Shown here: positions 28,516 to 40,430 of the stretch, one piece after another | How positions within the stretch are numbered: the stretch's first letter is position 1 | Layout of the letters: the number at the start of each line of letters is the position of its first letter | Source of the DNA: Gammaproteobacteria bacterium | Lineage (GTDB): Bacteria > Pseudomonadota > Gammaproteobacteria > Steroidobacterales > Woeseiaceae | DNA: 59,129 nt | Assembly: GCA_029861535.1 (NCBI GenBank) | Contig: JAOTZC010000013.1 | Span: 1 to 59,129, forward strand | Reading direction: 5' to 3' | Position numbers and translations under genes: made by a program | The notes under the pieces: model-generated | Seen by the model: only the letters and a program-made list of their open reading frames with translations | The model's database searches: none | What the model was told of the DNA's origin: nothing

Positions 28516-28799
28516 TTTTGTATGACAAACGACAACCGGTTTTGCTGGTGTTGGTGTTCGCCATAGTATGTGTCGTCAGTGCGATGGCACTCGTCTATAC
28601 CAAGCACGAATCTCGCAAGTTGTTCGTCGAGCTCGAAGAGCTCAGCGACGAAAGAGACGAGCTGAACATTGAGTGGGGCCAGTTACAGATCGAGCAAAGT
28701 ACTTGGGCGACACACGCGCGCATCGAACAGGTGGCAACGGACGATTTGAAGTTGACCCGACCGGCTGCGACTGAAATTTTCGTCATTGAACAACCATGA
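28512..28799 (+). CDS. ftsL: Cell division protein FtsL
   Basis: Small bitopic division protein (95 aa) that forms a complex with FtsB and FtsQ and activates FtsWI. One membrane segment (about residues 11-29, LVLVFAIVCVVSAMALVY) is followed by a periplasmic coiled coil rich in Glu and Leu (KLFVELEELSDERDELNIEW). Placement between rsmH and ftsI, with 4-nt overlaps on both sides, confirms the call despite weak family conservation. Confidence 0.92.
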   Translation: MILYDKRQPVLLVLVFAIVCVVSAMALVYTKHESRKLFVELEELSDERDELNIEWGQLQIEQSTWATHARIEQVATDDLKLTRPAATEIFVIEQP

Positions 28800-30538
28800 C
28801 ACGCGGCGCAGAAACAAAAACCTACACTGCAAGGCGCTTCGTGGGCAGGGTGTCGCTGGTAATCTTGTTCTTCGCAATTTTCGCCTCGTCACTGATCGCT
28901 CGTGCCGTGCATTTGCAGGTTCTGGATACGGAATTCCTAAACCAGCAAGCTGACACGCGTCACTTGCGTACCGAAAAAATCACGGCACATCGAGGCGCGA
29001 TTACCGACCGTAATGGCGAGCCGCTTGCGATTAGTACGCCGGTCGATAGCGTTTGGGCAAATCCCAAAGAACTTGCCGCGGCGGTGGATCGTGTGCCGAA
29101 GCTTGCCGATGCCTTAGGCCTTAACGCTGATCTGTTAATGCGCCGCATCACGCGCAGCATGGACAAGGAATTTTTGTACCTAAAGCGTCACCTGAGTCCC
29201 GAAAAGGCGCAAGACGTGCTGGCGCTGGAACTTCCGGGCGTCAATGTACAGCGAGAGTATCGTCGCTACTACCCAGCCGGCGAGGTCACCGGACATCTGG
29301 TTGGGTTTACCGACATCGACGACGAAGGCCAGGAAGGTCTTGAGCTTGCGTTCAATCACTGGCTTGCCGGAGAGTCCGGCGCGAAGCGGGTCTTGAAGGA
29401 CCGGCTCGGTCGATCCGTCGAGAACGTCGAAAGCATTCGGCCGCCACACCACGGCAAGGAGCTGCGTTCGAGTATCGATTTGCGCGTTCAATACCTCGCC
29501 TATCGCACATTGAAAGCGGCGATACGTCAATACAACGCGGTATCAGGTTCGGTCGTCGTACTCGACGTACAAACCGGCGAAATTCTAGCGATCGTAAACC
29601 AGCCGACGTACAACCCAAACGATCGCTCGCAATTTGCGGCCGAACGCTATCGGAATCGTGCGATCACCGACATTTTCGAACCCGGTTCGAGCATCAAACC
29701 GCTGGTCGTCGCAGCGGCACTCGAGAGCGGCCAGTATCGGCCGAGCAGCATTATCGATACTGCCCCCGGCTTTGTGAACGTCGGCCCGAAATTGATCGAA
29801 GATCGGCGCAATCTTGGACGGATTAGTCTGACGACAATACTCGCGCGCTCGTCAAATGTGGGCGCGACCAAACTTGCGATGTCATTGCCGGCTGATCAGC
29901 TCTGGTCGACGATGACCAACTTCGGTTTCGGCGAGCTAACAACAAGCGGCTTTCCCGGCGAGTCGGCCGGACTGTTGACACACTACGAACACTGGAAAGA
30001 GATCAATCAGGCTACGTTAGGTTATGGCTACGGAATTTCGGTCACGCCATTGCAGCTGGCGCAGGCCTATGCTGCGCTAGGCACCGAGGGTCGGATTCGT
30101 CCCGTTTCATTGCTTGCGCTAGAACACCCCGGCATCGGTGAACAAGTTATTGCTCCGGATACGGCAAGCGCGGTCAAACGCATGCTCGAAGAAGTCGTGC
30201 GTCCCGGTGGTACCGGGACTAAAGCATCGGTGACCGGATATCGCGTCGCCGGAAAAACCGGCACCGCGTGGAAGTCGGGTGTTGGCGGTTACTCGGAAGA
30301 CAAATATTTCTCAATTTTCGCGGGGCTCGCACCCGCCAGCGATCCCCGTCTCGCGGCTGTCGTCGTCATCGACGAGCCGAGCGGTGAGCTCTATTACGGA
30401 AGCGATGTTGCGGCGCCGGTGTTTTCCGACGTCATGGCCGAGTCCTTGCGTCTGCTGGCGATACCGCCAGACGCGTTGCCCGCGCGCGATCCGGGCAGCG
30501 TCATGCAGGCCATGACTCATCAGGCAACGAGTCAATGA
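28796..30538 (+). CDS. ftsI: Septal transpeptidase FtsI (PBP3)
   Basis: Class B penicillin-binding protein that cross-links septal peptidoglycan with FtsW. One membrane segment at about residues 18-38, a pedestal domain (RGAITDRNGEPLA near 66-78), then the transpeptidase: Ser298 in GSSIKP (SxxK), SSN near 352, and KTGT with Lys487. It is 580 aa (588 in E. coli). It overlaps ftsL and murE by 4 nt each. Confidence 0.97.
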   Translation: MTRGAETKTYTARRFVGRVSLVILFFAIFASSLIARAVHLQVLDTEFLNQQADTRHLRTEKITAHRGAITDRNGEPLAISTPVDSVWANPKELAAAVDRVPKLADALGLNADLLMRRITRSMDKEFLYLKRHLSPEKAQDVLALELPGVNVQREYRRYYPAGEVTGHLVGFTDIDDEGQEGLELAFNHWLAGESGAKRVLKDRLGRSVENVESIRPPHHGKELRSSIDLRVQYLAYRTLKAAIRQYNAVSGSVVVLDVQTGEILAIVNQPTYNPNDRSQFAAERYRNRAITDIFEPGSSIKPLVVAAALESGQYRPSSIIDTAPGFVNVGPKLIEDRRNLGRISLTTILARSSNVGATKLAMSLPADQLWSTMTNFGFGELTTSGFPGESAGLLTHYEHWKEINQATLGYGYGISVTPLQLAQAYAALGTEGRIRPVSLLALEHPGIGEQVIAPDTASAVKRMLEEVVRPGGTGTKASVTGYRVAGKTGTAWKSGVGGYSEDKYFSIFAGLAPASDPRLAAVVVIDEPSGELYYGSDVAAPVFSDVMAESLRLLAIPPDALPARDPGSVMQAMTHQATSQ

Positions 30539-32049
30539 GCATGCCGGCAGAACATCTGATTACAGAAACTTTCCTCGACGTGCTGCTCGAGCGGCTCGCC
30601 AATGCTCCTGCACTACCCGTTGTCGATATCGCCAGCGATAGTCGCCGGCTAAAGATGGGTTCTTTGTTTCTCGCATGCGAAGGAGCAACCCATCATGGTC
30701 TCGACTTTTGGGAACCGGCGCTGGAGGCGGGGGCCGTAGCGATTGCGTACGATTCATCGACGGCAACGAAAGTTCCTGGCGACATCGGCATCCCATTAGT
30801 GCCGGTCGCAAATCTGGCAAATCATCTCGGCGAAATCGCGAATCGATTTTTCGGTTCGCCGTCGGAACAGCTCGAGGTTGTCGGCGTGACCGGCACGAAC
30901 GGTAAATCGTCCGTTGCATGGATGATTGCGCAGTCACTCGATCGCCTTGGCCGGAAATGTGCTTACGCCGGCACGCTCGGTTACGGTATCGGCGAGATAG
31001 ACAGCGACGATAACATGACAACGCCGGATGTCATTGAGATGCATCGCCGGCTGGCGACATTTCGTGATAACGGCGCCGATCATGCCGCGGTCGAAGTGTC
31101 GTCTCATGCGCTTGATCAACGACGTGTCGATGGTGTGCGATTCCACGCCGCTCTGTTTACGAACTTGACTCGAGATCATCTCGATTATCACGGCAGTATG
31201 CGCGCGTATGGCGATGCGAAGGCGAAACTGTTTGTAGAGCACCGCGCAAATAATCGCATTATCAATCTGGATTCGGAATTCGGTTCCGAACTCGCGGCGC
31301 GTTGTGGCAATGACGTTATTACGGTATCGACGAAATTCGATCGTGTTGCGAACGGCCGACCATTCGTGTTCGTTCGCTCGATCATTACGCAGGCAACGGG
31401 CTCCCGAGTTCATCTCCAAACATCATGGGGCAATGGTAGTGCGTTCGTTCCCTTGCCCGGTGATTTCAACATCGCCAATGCGGTATTGGTACTTGCGTAC
31501 TTGCTTGCCGATAACTTCGAACTCGAGGATGCGTGCGCAGCGCTGGCGGAGCTGAGCGCACCGCCTGGACGAATGCAACGAGTAGCCGTAACTCACGGAC
31601 CAGCGGTGTACATCGACTATGCGCATACGCCGAACGCTCTGGACCATGCGTTACGCGCATTGCGCGCGCATTGCCGGGCCAATGTTTGGTGTGTGTTTGG
31701 GTGCGGAGGTGACCGCGACGCTGGCAAGCGCCCACTAATGGCCCGCATCGCGGAGCGACTCGCTGATCGCGTCGTTATATGCAACGACAACCCGCGTAGT
31801 GAACCGCCTGCGAAAATCGTCGACGACATCCTGGCGGGGCTGACAAAAACGGATACGGCAACGGTCATTGAAGATCGCGCAGCGGCCATTGCATGGGCCA
31901 TCGCGAACGCCGACGCGTCGGATGTAGTCCTGATTGCGGGCAAAGGCCATGAGAACTACCAAATTATCGGCAACGATCGACTCGATTTTTCGGACTACGA
32001 CGCGGCGTTAGGAAATCTCGAAGCCCTGCGACCCGAGGGGCGCGCATGA
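30535..32049 (+). CDS. murE: UDP-MurNAc-L-Ala-D-Glu:meso-diaminopimelate ligase MurE
   Basis: Adds the third residue of the stem peptide. ATP-binding GVTGTNGKSSV is near residue 117, AVEVSSHALDQRRVDG follows, and CNDNPRSEPP contains the DNPR motif that selects meso-diaminopimelate over lysine, so the wall is of the Gram-negative A1-gamma type. It is 504 aa. ATG overlaps the ftsI stop by 4 nt. Confidence 0.97.
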   Translation: MSMPAEHLITETFLDVLLERLANAPALPVVDIASDSRRLKMGSLFLACEGATHHGLDFWEPALEAGAVAIAYDSSTATKVPGDIGIPLVPVANLANHLGEIANRFFGSPSEQLEVVGVTGTNGKSSVAWMIAQSLDRLGRKCAYAGTLGYGIGEIDSDDNMTTPDVIEMHRRLATFRDNGADHAAVEVSSHALDQRRVDGVRFHAALFTNLTRDHLDYHGSMRAYGDAKAKLFVEHRANNRIINLDSEFGSELAARCGNDVITVSTKFDRVANGRPFVFVRSIITQATGSRVHLQTSWGNGSAFVPLPGDFNIANAVLVLAYLLADNFELEDACAALAELSAPPGRMQRVAVTHGPAVYIDYAHTPNALDHALRALRAHCRANVWCVFGCGGDRDAGKRPLMARIAERLADRVVICNDNPRSEPPAKIVDDILAGLTKTDTATVIEDRAAAIAWAIANADASDVVLIAGKGHENYQIIGNDRLDFSDYDAALGNLEALRPEGRA

Positions 32050-33407
32050 TGACGACCCTCGCGAATGCCGCTGCGTCCATGCATGGAACGTTGTTCGGTA
32101 ACGACAGACTGTTCGACGGCGTAAGTACCGATACGCGCACGCTAAAGAACGGCGAACTGTTCATCGCGCTTGATGGTCCGAATTTCACTGGCAGTGACTA
32201 TGTTCCTCAGGCAAGCGAAAAAGGCGCTGCCGGTGCCGTCGTGGGCACCAAGATCGCCGCCGATCTCGCGCAAATTGCCGTGCGCGACACCCGCGCCGCA
32301 CTCGGCGAACTGGGTGCCGCCTGGCGCCGCGACCAATCTGCAGTCGTTGTCGGAATCACCGGCAGCAATGGCAAAACGACGTTAAAGGAACTTACGGCAG
32401 CTTGTCTAGCACAGACCGGGCCGACGCTGGCGACCGAAGGCAACCTGAATAATGACATCGGTATGCCGCTGATGTTGACGCGTATCGATGCAGAGCATCG
32501 TTATGCCGTGTTGGAAATGGGCGCCAATCACGCTGGCGAGATTGCTTATCTGACATCACTGGCCGAACCGGATGTCGTTGCGATCACGAATGCCGCAGCA
32601 GCGCACCTCGAAGGGTTCAATTCGATCAAGGGTGTTGCGACGGCGAAGGCGGAAATCCTTTGCGGCAAAATGCGCCCGGGTGTGGCTGTTCTGAATGCTG
32701 ACGACGACTACTTCGAGTACTGGAAGTCGATGGCCGCAGACGTCGAGACCCTAAGTTTCGGTATCGATACTGACGCCGACGTCAGTGCTACAGATATTAA
32801 AGCAGACGGTGCGGGTTCGAATTTCGTATTGCACCTCGGTAAGGATCGGGTCGATGTACGTCTTTCGCTGCCCGGACGCCACAACGTCCGAAACGCGTGC
32901 GCCGCTGCTGCGATCGCAATGTCGCTCGGTGTCGCCCCGGAACAGATTCAGACCGCGTTGGAACTGGTCAAGCCAGTATCGGGCCGACTAGAGCCACTTT
33001 CCGGGCTGAACGGTTCCACGTTGTACGACGACAGCTACAACGCCAATCCATTGAGTGTTGCTGTGGCAGCGGAATTCCTGGCGTCGTTGGATGGCGAGAG
33101 CTGGCTCGTGCTCGGCGATATGGGCGAGCTCGGCGATGACAGTGCGCGATTGCATCGCGAAGTCGGAATCGCCGTAAAGCGCGCGGGCGTCACGCGTCTA
33201 TTTGCCACCGGCGAATTGTCGCGCAATACAACCGAAGCATTCGGTTCGAACGCCAGCTGGTTTGAATCAATAGATGCGCTAATCGATGCGTTACGCGTTT
33301 CGGTGACCACAGGCGTTAACGTGCTCGTCAAAGGTTCGCGCTTCATGCGCATGGAGCGTGTCGTGAGTGCGCTTGGCGCGACCACCGGCATGAGTGGGGA
33401 AGCCTAA
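32046..33407 (+). CDS. murF: UDP-MurNAc-tripeptide:D-Ala-D-Ala ligase MurF
   Basis: Adds D-Ala-D-Ala to complete the UDP-MurNAc-pentapeptide. ATP-binding [14 protein letters not shown] is near residue 103, [15 protein letters not shown] is near 158, and the C domain has [11 protein letters not shown] and VLGDMGELG. It is 453 aa, as in E. coli (452). It overlaps murE by 4 nt; mraY follows after 2 nt. Confidence 0.97.
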   Translation: MMTTLANAAASMHGTLFGNDRLFDGVSTDTRTLKNGELFIALDGPNFTGSDYVPQASEKGAAGAVVGTKIAADLAQIAVRDTRAALGELGAAWRRDQSAVVVGITGSNGKTTLKELTAACLAQTGPTLATEGNLNNDIGMPLMLTRIDAEHRYAVLEMGANHAGEIAYLTSLAEPDVVAITNAAAAHLEGFNSIKGVATAKAEILCGKMRPGVAVLNADDDYFEYWKSMAADVETLSFGIDTDADVSATDIKADGAGSNFVLHLGKDRVDVRLSLPGRHNVRNACAAAAIAMSLGVAPEQIQTALELVKPVSGRLEPLSGLNGSTLYDDSYNANPLSVAVAAEFLASLDGESWLVLGDMGELGDDSARLHREVGIAVKRAGVTRLFATGELSRNTTEAFGSNASWFESIDALIDALRVSVTTGVNVLVKGSRFMRMERVVSALGATTGMSGEA

Positions 33408-33409
33408 TC

Positions 33410-34492
33410 ATGCTGCTGTATTTGACCCAGTACCTGTCGCAATTCGAATCCGGTTTCAACGTATTTAATTATTTGACGATGCGCGCAATTCTCGGCGCGC
33501 TGACCGCGCTTGTTCTGTCGTTCGTGATCGGACCACGCATGATCGAAAAGCTGTCTGTCAAGCAGGTCGGTCAGCCAGTCCGCGAAGACGGCCCGGTTAC
33601 ACATTTGCCAAAAGCAGGCACGCCAACCATGGGCGGTGCGTTAATTCTGACGGCGATCGCTATAAGCACATTGCTGTGGGCCGACCTCGAAAATCGTTTC
33701 GTGTGGATCGTTCTCTTCGTAACGCTGTCATTCGGCGCAATCGGCTACGTCGATGACTACAAAAAACTGGTTTTGCAGAATCCCGCCGGGATCTCCGCAA
33801 AACAAAAGCTCTTCTGGCAGTCGGTTGCGGCGATCACCGCAGCCATCGCTTTGTACGTCACGGCGGCCGGCGAAATCTCGACCTCGTTGCTGATACCGTA
33901 TTTCAAGGACTTGATGGTCCCACTTGGCGTCTTTCAGGTCGTCGTGACGTACTTCTTTATTGTCGGCTTTTCAAATGCGGTCAATTTGACCGACGGGCTC
34001 GACGGACTTGCGATCATGCCTACGGTATTGGTCGGCGGCGCGCTTGGTGTGTTCGCCTACGTGACCGGTAACGTCAATTTCTCTGGTTACCTCGATATCC
34101 CTTACGTGGCCGGGGCTGGAGAAATTCTAGTGTTTTGTGCGGCACTATCCGGTGCCGGTCTCGGCTTTCTGTGGTTTAACACCTATCCGGCGCAGGTCTT
34201 TATGGGTGACATCGGTGCGCTCGCGTTGGGTGCGGCACTTGGCGTCGTTGCCGTCGTCGTTCGGCAGGAAATCGTACTCGCCATCATGGGCGGTGTATTT
34301 GTCGTCGAGACGCTGTCGGTGATCATTCAGGTTGTGTCGTTCAAGATGACCGGCAGGCGCGTGTTTCGCATGGCGCCAATTCATCACCACTTCGAATTGA
34401 AAGGCTGGGCGGAACCGAAAGTCATCGTTCGATTCTGGATTATTACGGTCATCCTGGTGCTGATTGGTCTGGCGAGTCTGAAAATACGATGA
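33410..34492 (+). CDS. mraY: Phospho-N-acetylmuramoyl-pentapeptide transferase MraY
   Basis: Integral membrane enzyme that makes lipid I from UDP-MurNAc-pentapeptide and undecaprenyl phosphate. It is 360 aa with ten hydrophobic segments, the same length as E. coli. Catalytic and Mg-binding motifs: [29 protein letters not shown] and the [11 protein letters not shown] loop. It is one of few dcw junctions here without overlap upstream (2-nt gap); downstream it overlaps murD by 4 nt. Confidence 0.97.
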   Translation: MLLYLTQYLSQFESGFNVFNYLTMRAILGALTALVLSFVIGPRMIEKLSVKQVGQPVREDGPVTHLPKAGTPTMGGALILTAIAISTLLWADLENRFVWIVLFVTLSFGAIGYVDDYKKLVLQNPAGISAKQKLFWQSVAAITAAIALYVTAAGEISTSLLIPYFKDLMVPLGVFQVVVTYFFIVGFSNAVNLTDGLDGLAIMPTVLVGGALGVFAYVTGNVNFSGYLDIPYVAGAGEILVFCAALSGAGLGFLWFNTYPAQVFMGDIGALALGAALGVVAVVVRQEIVLAIMGGVFVVETLSVIIQVVSFKMTGRRVFRMAPIHHHFELKGWAEPKVIVRFWIITVILVLIGLASLKIR

Positions 34493-35826
34493 GCGCGGCT
34501 GCCAACACTTCCACAAGGGATTTCGTGCTTGGTCTTGGTGCGACCGGGCTGTCGATCGCGCGATACCTGCAGCGCAATGAACTCGATGCGACATTCTTCG
34601 ACACGCGTGATGAGCCACCGGGCATCGATGCGCTCAGAGAAATTTGCCCCGACGCGAAGGTTCTTTTGGGTAAAGCCAAGTTGCCGGGCAGCGTCAAACG
34701 CATCATCGCGTCGCCGGGCATCGCCGACAGCCATCCGCTACTTGCCGATGCGCGTAAAGCCAACGTCGAAGTTGTCAGCGACATTGAGCTGTTCGCACGC
34801 GAGGCGCGGGCCCCGTTTCTTGCCGTGACCGGATCTAACGGAAAGAGTACGGTAACGACATTGCTGTATCACATGTTTACCGCGGCTGGGATGCAAGTCT
34901 ATGCTGGCGGCAACCTCGGTGAACCGGCGCTCGATCTTCTCGATAAAGAGCTGCCCGATATTTACGTCCTTGAGTTGTCCAGCTTTCAGCTGCAGCGTAC
35001 GCAAGCATTACCCGCGGAAGTCTCAATACTGCTAAATATCTCGCCGGATCATCTCGACTGGCATTCGACCGAGGATGAGTATCGACGCTCCAAGTACCGC
35101 GTCTATCGTGAGGCAAAGGCGGCTGTATTCAATCGCGCTGACAACAGCGCAAAAAAATACGTCAAGCACCTCAAGAAATCAGTGAGTTTCGGACTCGACG
35201 TACCAAAAACTGGCCATTATGGTCTTCGCGAAGAGGACGGCGACATGTTTCTCGCCCGCGGCGAGACGCTGCTGCTGTCGACAAAAGATCTGGCGTTATT
35301 CGGCCAACACAATCAAGCAAACGCGCTTGCGGCGTTGGCCGCCGGAGAATTAGCCGGCCTTGAGATGCCAGCGATGTTGCAGGTGCTTTGTGAGTTTCCC
35401 GGATTGCCGCATCGCATGCAGTTCGTTGACCGGGTCTCGGCCGTAAATTATGTGAACGATTCGAAAGCGACAAACGTTGCCGCGGCGGTTGCGTCGATCG
35501 AATCAGTTGACGGCATGATCGTGCTGGTGGCCGGTGGTGTCGGAAAGGGAGCGGATTTTTCTACGATCGCCGCGGCTGTCGAAAACAAACTGCGTGCAGC
35601 GGTACTGCTGGGCGAGGACGCGGAGAAGATTTCTGCGGCACTCGACACGGTCAGACCCGTCTATTTCGCGCGGGATATGGATGATGCCGTGCAGCAGGCG
35701 TCCCAGTTTGCGGAGTCGGACGACACTGTGTTACTTGCGCCGGCCTGCGCGAGCCTCGATCAGTTTTCGAATTATGAGGCCCGCGGAGATGCGTTCGCGA
35801 ACGCGGTCCTCGGATTGCGGCAATGA
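34489..35826 (+). CDS. murD: UDP-MurNAc-L-Ala:D-glutamate ligase MurD
   Basis: Adds D-Glu, the second residue of the stem peptide. N-terminal Rossmann-like UDP-binding domain ([15 protein letters not shown]), ATP-binding [14 protein letters not shown] near residue 113, ELSSFQL near 162, and [10 protein letters not shown] with VNDSKATN in the C domain. It is 445 aa. It overlaps both mraY and ftsW by 4 nt. Confidence 0.97.
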   Translation: MSAAANTSTRDFVLGLGATGLSIARYLQRNELDATFFDTRDEPPGIDALREICPDAKVLLGKAKLPGSVKRIIASPGIADSHPLLADARKANVEVVSDIELFAREARAPFLAVTGSNGKSTVTTLLYHMFTAAGMQVYAGGNLGEPALDLLDKELPDIYVLELSSFQLQRTQALPAEVSILLNISPDHLDWHSTEDEYRRSKYRVYREAKAAVFNRADNSAKKYVKHLKKSVSFGLDVPKTGHYGLREEDGDMFLARGETLLLSTKDLALFGQHNQANALAALAAGELAGLEMPAMLQVLCEFPGLPHRMQFVDRVSAVNYVNDSKATNVAAAVASIESVDGMIVLVAGGVGKGADFSTIAAAVENKLRAAVLLGEDAEKISAALDTVRPVYFARDMDDAVQQASQFAESDDTVLLAPACASLDQFSNYEARGDAFANAVLGLRQ

Positions 35827-37016
35827 CCACGAGCAGCGCAACGTTTCCGTTTCCGGCACGGCTGAAAACGCCATTGCAGTTCGATGCTGTGTTGCTGACG
35901 ACCGTCTTGATCTTGTTATTCGGCGGCTTTGTGATTCTTGCGTCGGCGTCGATTTCCTTGTCCGACAACGGGACGGGCGATCCGTTTTATTATGTTCAGC
36001 GGCAACTTGTCGCCGCCGTGATGGGTGCGGCCGGTGGTTTCGTTTGCCTGTACATTCCGATGCAGGTCTGGCGCACGCTGGGTCCGTTGATGTTATTCGC
36101 GGGACTAGCGCTGCTGCTTCTTGTTCTGGTGCCGAGCATCGGCTATGAGGTTAACGGCAGTCGCCGCTGGATACGCTTAGGCATCATCAACCTGCAGGTC
36201 TCGGAACCTGCGCGGCTGTGTTTCATCATTTATCTTGCCGGCTATCTCGTGCGCCACAACAGGTCTTTGCGTGAACATTTCGTCGGCTTTCTGCGGCCGA
36301 TGTTGCTGTTGTCGTTGGCCTCGGCAGCGCTACTGGCCGAGCCGGATTTTGGTGCGGCGGTCGTGTTGCTCGCTACAGCGCTGACGATGTTGTTTGTCGC
36401 AGGCGCCCGAATTCGCGATTTTCTGCTGTTCTTCTTTGTGGCTTTTTTTGGAATGGCACTGTTGGCGATCGTATCACCGTATCGCATGCAGCGTCTGACC
36501 GGCTTTCTCGACCCATGGGCGGACCCATTTGATTCAGGTTTCCAGTTGACGCAGTCATTGATCGCGATTGGTCGCGGCGAGTGGTTCGGCGTCGGTCTCG
36601 GTAACAGTGTGCAGAAACTGTTTTACCTGCCGGAGGCACATACGGACTTTGTGTTCGCTGTGTATGCAGAAGAGTTCGGATTAATTGGATCGTTCATATT
36701 GATCGGTGTATTCCTCGCGATGCTGTGGCGCGTTTTCAAGCTGGCTATCAGAGCGGTCAACGCCGAACGATTTTTTGAGGCCTATATTGCAATCGGTATC
36801 GGTACCTGGATTGGCCTTCAGGCGTTCATAAACGTTGGCGTGAATATGGGTCTGTTGCCGACTAAAGGGCTGACTCTGCCGCTGGTCAGTTATGGCCGTA
36901 GCAGCCTGATCGTCACAATGATCGGAATCGCGATCCTGCTGCGTATTCATCACGAACTCGTCGTCGATGCGAAACCGGTGAATCGCAAGCGTGCAAAACG
37001 GAACAAGCGCTCATGA
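35823..37016 (+). CDS. ftsW: Septal peptidoglycan glycosyltransferase FtsW
   Basis: SEDS-family polymerase that extends septal glycan strands from lipid II with FtsI. It is 397 aa with about ten membrane segments. SEDS signatures: GSRRWIRLG, QVSEPARL (Glu in the central cavity), and the C-terminal MGLLPTKGLTLPLVSYGRSS. The N-terminal cytoplasmic region (about 25 residues) is short, and the basic C terminus ends KRAKRNKRS. It overlaps murD and murG by 4 nt. Confidence 0.97.
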   Translation: MTTSSATFPFPARLKTPLQFDAVLLTTVLILLFGGFVILASASISLSDNGTGDPFYYVQRQLVAAVMGAAGGFVCLYIPMQVWRTLGPLMLFAGLALLLLVLVPSIGYEVNGSRRWIRLGIINLQVSEPARLCFIIYLAGYLVRHNRSLREHFVGFLRPMLLLSLASAALLAEPDFGAAVVLLATALTMLFVAGARIRDFLLFFFVAFFGMALLAIVSPYRMQRLTGFLDPWADPFDSGFQLTQSLIAIGRGEWFGVGLGNSVQKLFYLPEAHTDFVFAVYAEEFGLIGSFILIGVFLAMLWRVFKLAIRAVNAERFFEAYIAIGIGTWIGLQAFINVGVNMGLLPTKGLTLPLVSYGRSSLIVTMIGIAILLRIHHELVVDAKPVNRKRAKRNKRS

Positions 37017-38113
37017 GTGGGCGACCAACAGAACGACCGATTCTCGTCATGGCTGGTGGTACCGGCGGTCACGTGTATCCGGCCCTGGCCGTGGCGCGAG
37101 CGCTGCAGCAGCAGTCGCAAGACGTCGTCTGGCTGGGGACACGCCGTGGTCTCGAAGCGCGCGTCGTACCTGCCGCTGGCATCGACATCGAGTGGATTCG
37201 CATCAAAGGCCTGCGTCGCAAGGGCTTACTGGCGCTGCTCGTTGCACCGTTTGAACTGCTGTGGGCGACGCTACAGGCGCTCGGCGTCATGTTGCGCCGC
37301 CGCCCAGCGGCGGTCCTTGGTATGGGCGGCTTCGCGAGTGGTCCAGGCGGGGTTGCTGCCTGGCTTATGCGTCGACCACTGGTCATACACGAACAAAACG
37401 CGGCCGCAGGCCTCACTAATCGTCTTCTGGCGCGTCTTGCCCGGGTTGTGCTGCAAGCCTTCCCGGGCAGTTTTAATTCCCGCACCGACGTGCAAACCGT
37501 CGGCAATCCGGTTCGCGAAGATATCGCGGCCGTCCCTTTACCTGGCGCACGCTACCCCGGGCGCGAGGGGCCGTTACGGCTCCTCGTGCTTGGCGGTAGT
37601 CAGGGCGCGCTTGCGTTGAACAAGACGGTGCCGGCGGCGCTCGCCTTGTTGCCCGAAGAGCTACGACCTGTCGTTCGTCATCAGTGCGGCAAGCGGACGC
37701 TTGAAACAGCTCGAGAGGCCTACGCCGGTAACGGCATCGACGTCGAGTTGACGCCATTTATCGAAGACATGGCGTCGGCATACGCCTGGGCAGACTTAGT
37801 CGTTTGCCGCGCAGGTGCGTTGACTGTTGCTGAGTTGTGCGCTGTCGGATTGCCCGCATTGTTTATTCCGTACCCGTCGGCGGTCGATGATCATCAAACA
37901 GCGAACGCGCGACCTATGGCAGACGCCGGCGCTGCATTGATCATTGACGAGCGCGATCTGACGGCCAAATCGCTTTGCGCACACCTCAGCGACTGGTTGA
38001 GCGAGCGATCGGTCTTGCAATCTCGCGCCGACAAGGCGCGAGCATTGTCTATGCCCGACTCTCTTGAGCGCATAAGCAAATTATTAATGGAACAGGCTGG
38101 AGTCTTCGCATGA
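37013..38113 (+). CDS. murG: MurG, lipid II synthase
   Basis: Peripheral inner-membrane GT-B glycosyltransferase (GT28 family) that adds GlcNAc to lipid I. N domain: [16 protein letters not shown] and [16 protein letters not shown] domain: [14 protein letters not shown], then [23 protein letters not shown] for UDP-GlcNAc binding. It is 366 aa. It overlaps ftsW and murC by 4 nt. Confidence 0.97.
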   Translation: MSGRPTERPILVMAGGTGGHVYPALAVARALQQQSQDVVWLGTRRGLEARVVPAAGIDIEWIRIKGLRRKGLLALLVAPFELLWATLQALGVMLRRRPAAVLGMGGFASGPGGVAAWLMRRPLVIHEQNAAAGLTNRLLARLARVVLQAFPGSFNSRTDVQTVGNPVREDIAAVPLPGARYPGREGPLRLLVLGGSQGALALNKTVPAALALLPEELRPVVRHQCGKRTLETAREAYAGNGIDVELTPFIEDMASAYAWADLVVCRAGALTVAELCAVGLPALFIPYPSAVDDHQTANARPMADAGAALIIDERDLTAKSLCAHLSDWLSERSVLQSRADKARALSMPDSLERISKLLMEQAGVFA

Positions 38114-39534
38114 TTAAGAAAATGCGCAGAATCCATCAGGTTCATTTTGTTGGAATTGGCGGCTCCGGCATGTCCGGAATCGCCGAGGTCATGCTAAGCC
38201 TCGGCTACGGCGTGCAGGGGTCTGATCTCAAGTCCAACAAACAGACAAAGCGCCTCGAAAAGCAGGGCGCGACCGTATTCATCGGCCACGCTGCCGATAA
38301 CATTCGCAATGCCGATGCCGTTGTCGTCTCCAGCGCGGTCGATGAAACCAACCCGGAGGTGGTCGCCGCACGCGACAAAGTGATGCCGGTGGTGCAACGC
38401 GCCGAAATGCTTGCTGAGCTAATGCGCTTTCGCTATTCGATAGCGGTTGCTGGCACGCACGGCAAAACCACAACGACCAGTCTAGTGGCGAGCGTGCTAG
38501 CCGAAGGCGGCCTCGACCCGACGTTCGTCATTGGTGGGCGGCTCAAGAGCGCAGATGCGAACGCCAGACTTGGTCAAGGCGAGTATCTGGTTGCTGAAGC
38601 CGACGAGTCCGATGCGTCATTCGTTCACCTAAAGCCGATGCTCGCGATCGTGACAAATGTCGACGCGGATCACATGTCGACCTATGAGGGAGATATTGAC
38701 AAGCTGCGCGCGAGCTTCATCGAGTTCTTACACAATCTACCGTTCTACGGGCTTGCAGTAGTTTGCTCAGACGACCCCGGCGTCAACGAGATCATTGGCG
38801 ACATCGGCCGAACCGTGCTGACCTATGGCCTCAACAAAGACGCCGATGTGCGTGCCGAAAATATTCGCTTTGACGCGGGCTTGACCAGTTTCGACGTCAT
38901 TCGTGGTAACGACAGGACGCCACTGAGTATTTCGTTGCAACTGCCTGGGCTGCACAACGTCTGCAATGCGCTTGCGGCGATCGCCGTTGCCGACGAGCTG
39001 CAACTCGGCGACGCGGCAGTTGTCAACGCGCTCGAGAATTTTGAAGGCATCGATCGTCGTTTTCAAAATCTCGGCGAAGTCGAAACGGGCACCGGCAAGG
39101 TGCTGCTAATTGATGACTACGGCCATCACCCTACCGAGATCGCAGCGACGCTCGCGGCGGCAAAAAGCGGGTGGCCCGACAAACGGACGGTATTGGTATT
39201 TCAGCCGCATCGCTACACACGTACGCGCGACCTGATGGATGATTTCGCGCAAGTGCTTTCCGAGGCCGACGTCTTGATTCTGTTGGACGTGTTTGCCGCG
39301 GGCGAAGCACCGATTGCGGGCGCGGACGGCCGCGCGATCGCGCGAGCGGTTCGCTCGCGCGGCTCTGTCGAACCGGTCTTCGTTGAGTCGCTTGATGATC
39401 TAGAGCCGGTACTTAAGGGTTTGCTCGCCGATGGCGATCTGTTGCTGACCATGGGCGCCGGAGACATCGGCGCCTATGCGGCCGATCTGCCGAACGTGCT
39501 CAACAGCAAACCGAACTTGAAGGTGCACTCATGA
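38110..39534 (+). CDS. murC: UDP-MurNAc:L-alanine ligase MurC
   Basis: Adds L-Ala, the first stem-peptide residue. [17 protein letters not shown] forms the UDP-binding motif; [15 protein letters not shown] near residue 112 binds [12 protein letters not shown] and [14 protein letters not shown] are conserved catalytic segments. It is 474 aa. ATG overlaps murG by 4 nt, as murB does with murC. Confidence 0.97.
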   Translation: MIKKMRRIHQVHFVGIGGSGMSGIAEVMLSLGYGVQGSDLKSNKQTKRLEKQGATVFIGHAADNIRNADAVVVSSAVDETNPEVVAARDKVMPVVQRAEMLAELMRFRYSIAVAGTHGKTTTTSLVASVLAEGGLDPTFVIGGRLKSADANARLGQGEYLVAEADESDASFVHLKPMLAIVTNVDADHMSTYEGDIDKLRASFIEFLHNLPFYGLAVVCSDDPGVNEIIGDIGRTVLTYGLNKDADVRAENIRFDAGLTSFDVIRGNDRTPLSISLQLPGLHNVCNALAAIAVADELQLGDAAVVNALENFEGIDRRFQNLGEVETGTGKVLLIDDYGHHPTEIAATLAAAKSGWPDKRTVLVFQPHRYTRTRDLMDDFAQVLSEADVLILLDVFAAGEAPIAGADGRAIARAVRSRGSVEPVFVESLDDLEPVLKGLLADGDLLLTMGAGDIGAYAADLPNVLNSKPNLKVHS

Positions 39535-40430
39535 TGGTCGCACCGGCGGAAATCAACGTGCAGGGCGAGCTGCGGCACAACGAGCCGATGAGCCGGCACA
39601 CGTCGTGGCGAGTCGGCGGGCCGGCAGAGAGCTATTTTGTTCCCGCAAGCATCGAGGATCTACAGCTTTTTTTGCGCGACCTTGACGACGATGTGCCGTT
39701 GTTTTGGTTTGGTGTCGGCAGCAATCTACTGGTGCGCGAGGGTGGTTTGCCGGGTGTTGTCATCGCCGCCGCAAAATTGTTGCGCGATCTCGAGCGGGTT
39801 GATCATTACGTTGTTCGTGCGGGTGCCGGTGTGGCGTGCACGCAGCTTGCACGGCAGTGTATTCGCTGGGGCCTAGGTCCGTCGGAATTTTTCGCGGGCA
39901 TCCCAGGAACGGTAGGCGGCGCACTTGCAATGAATGCCGGCGCCCACGGTGGTGAAACATGGGAACGCGTTGAATCGGTTCGCACGATTGACCGCGCCGG
40001 TGAAATTCACGAACGCGCGCCCGCAGAGTATTCCGTCAGCTACCGCAACGTGACTGGTCCACAGAATGAATGGTTCCTCGAAGCGACTTTTCGTTTTGAT
40101 CCGAGCGCGACGGCGAGCATGGAAAACTTGAATGCGATGCTTGACCGGCGAAAGAGAACACAGCCGCTTGGCCTGCCGAGCTGTGGTTCGGTATTTCGAA
40201 ATCCAGAAGGCGACCATGCAGCACGACTTATCGAGGCCGCCGGGCTGAAAGGATCCAGTATCGGTGGTGCAGAAGTGTCCGACAAACATGCGAATTTCAT
40301 CATTAATCGTGGCGATGCAACAGCAACGGACATCGAGGAGCTGATCGAACACGTTCGTCAGACGGTACTTGAGACGCACGGCGTTGGTTTGGTGCACGAA
40401 GTGCGAATTATTGGCGAGGTGTCGCAGTGA
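39531..40430 (+). CDS. murB: UDP-N-acetylenolpyruvoylglucosamine reductase MurB
   Basis: FAD enzyme that reduces the product of MurA with NADPH to give UDP-MurNAc. [17 protein letters not shown] start ([17 protein letters not shown]), FAD-binding [12 protein letters not shown] and [21 protein letters not shown], the proton-donor Ser in CGSVFRNP, and the active Glu in VHEVRIIGE. It is 299 aa, the shorter type II form, in contrast with the 342-aa type I enzyme of E. coli, whose murB lies outside the dcw cluster. It overlaps murC and ddl by 4 nt. Confidence 0.96.
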   Translation: MMVAPAEINVQGELRHNEPMSRHTSWRVGGPAESYFVPASIEDLQLFLRDLDDDVPLFWFGVGSNLLVREGGLPGVVIAAAKLLRDLERVDHYVVRAGAGVACTQLARQCIRWGLGPSEFFAGIPGTVGGALAMNAGAHGGETWERVESVRTIDRAGEIHERAPAEYSVSYRNVTGPQNEWFLEATFRFDPSATASMENLNAMLDRRKRTQPLGLPSCGSVFRNPEGDHAARLIEAAGLKGSSIGGAEVSDKHANFIINRGDATATDIEELIEHVRQTVLETHGVGLVHEVRIIGEVSQ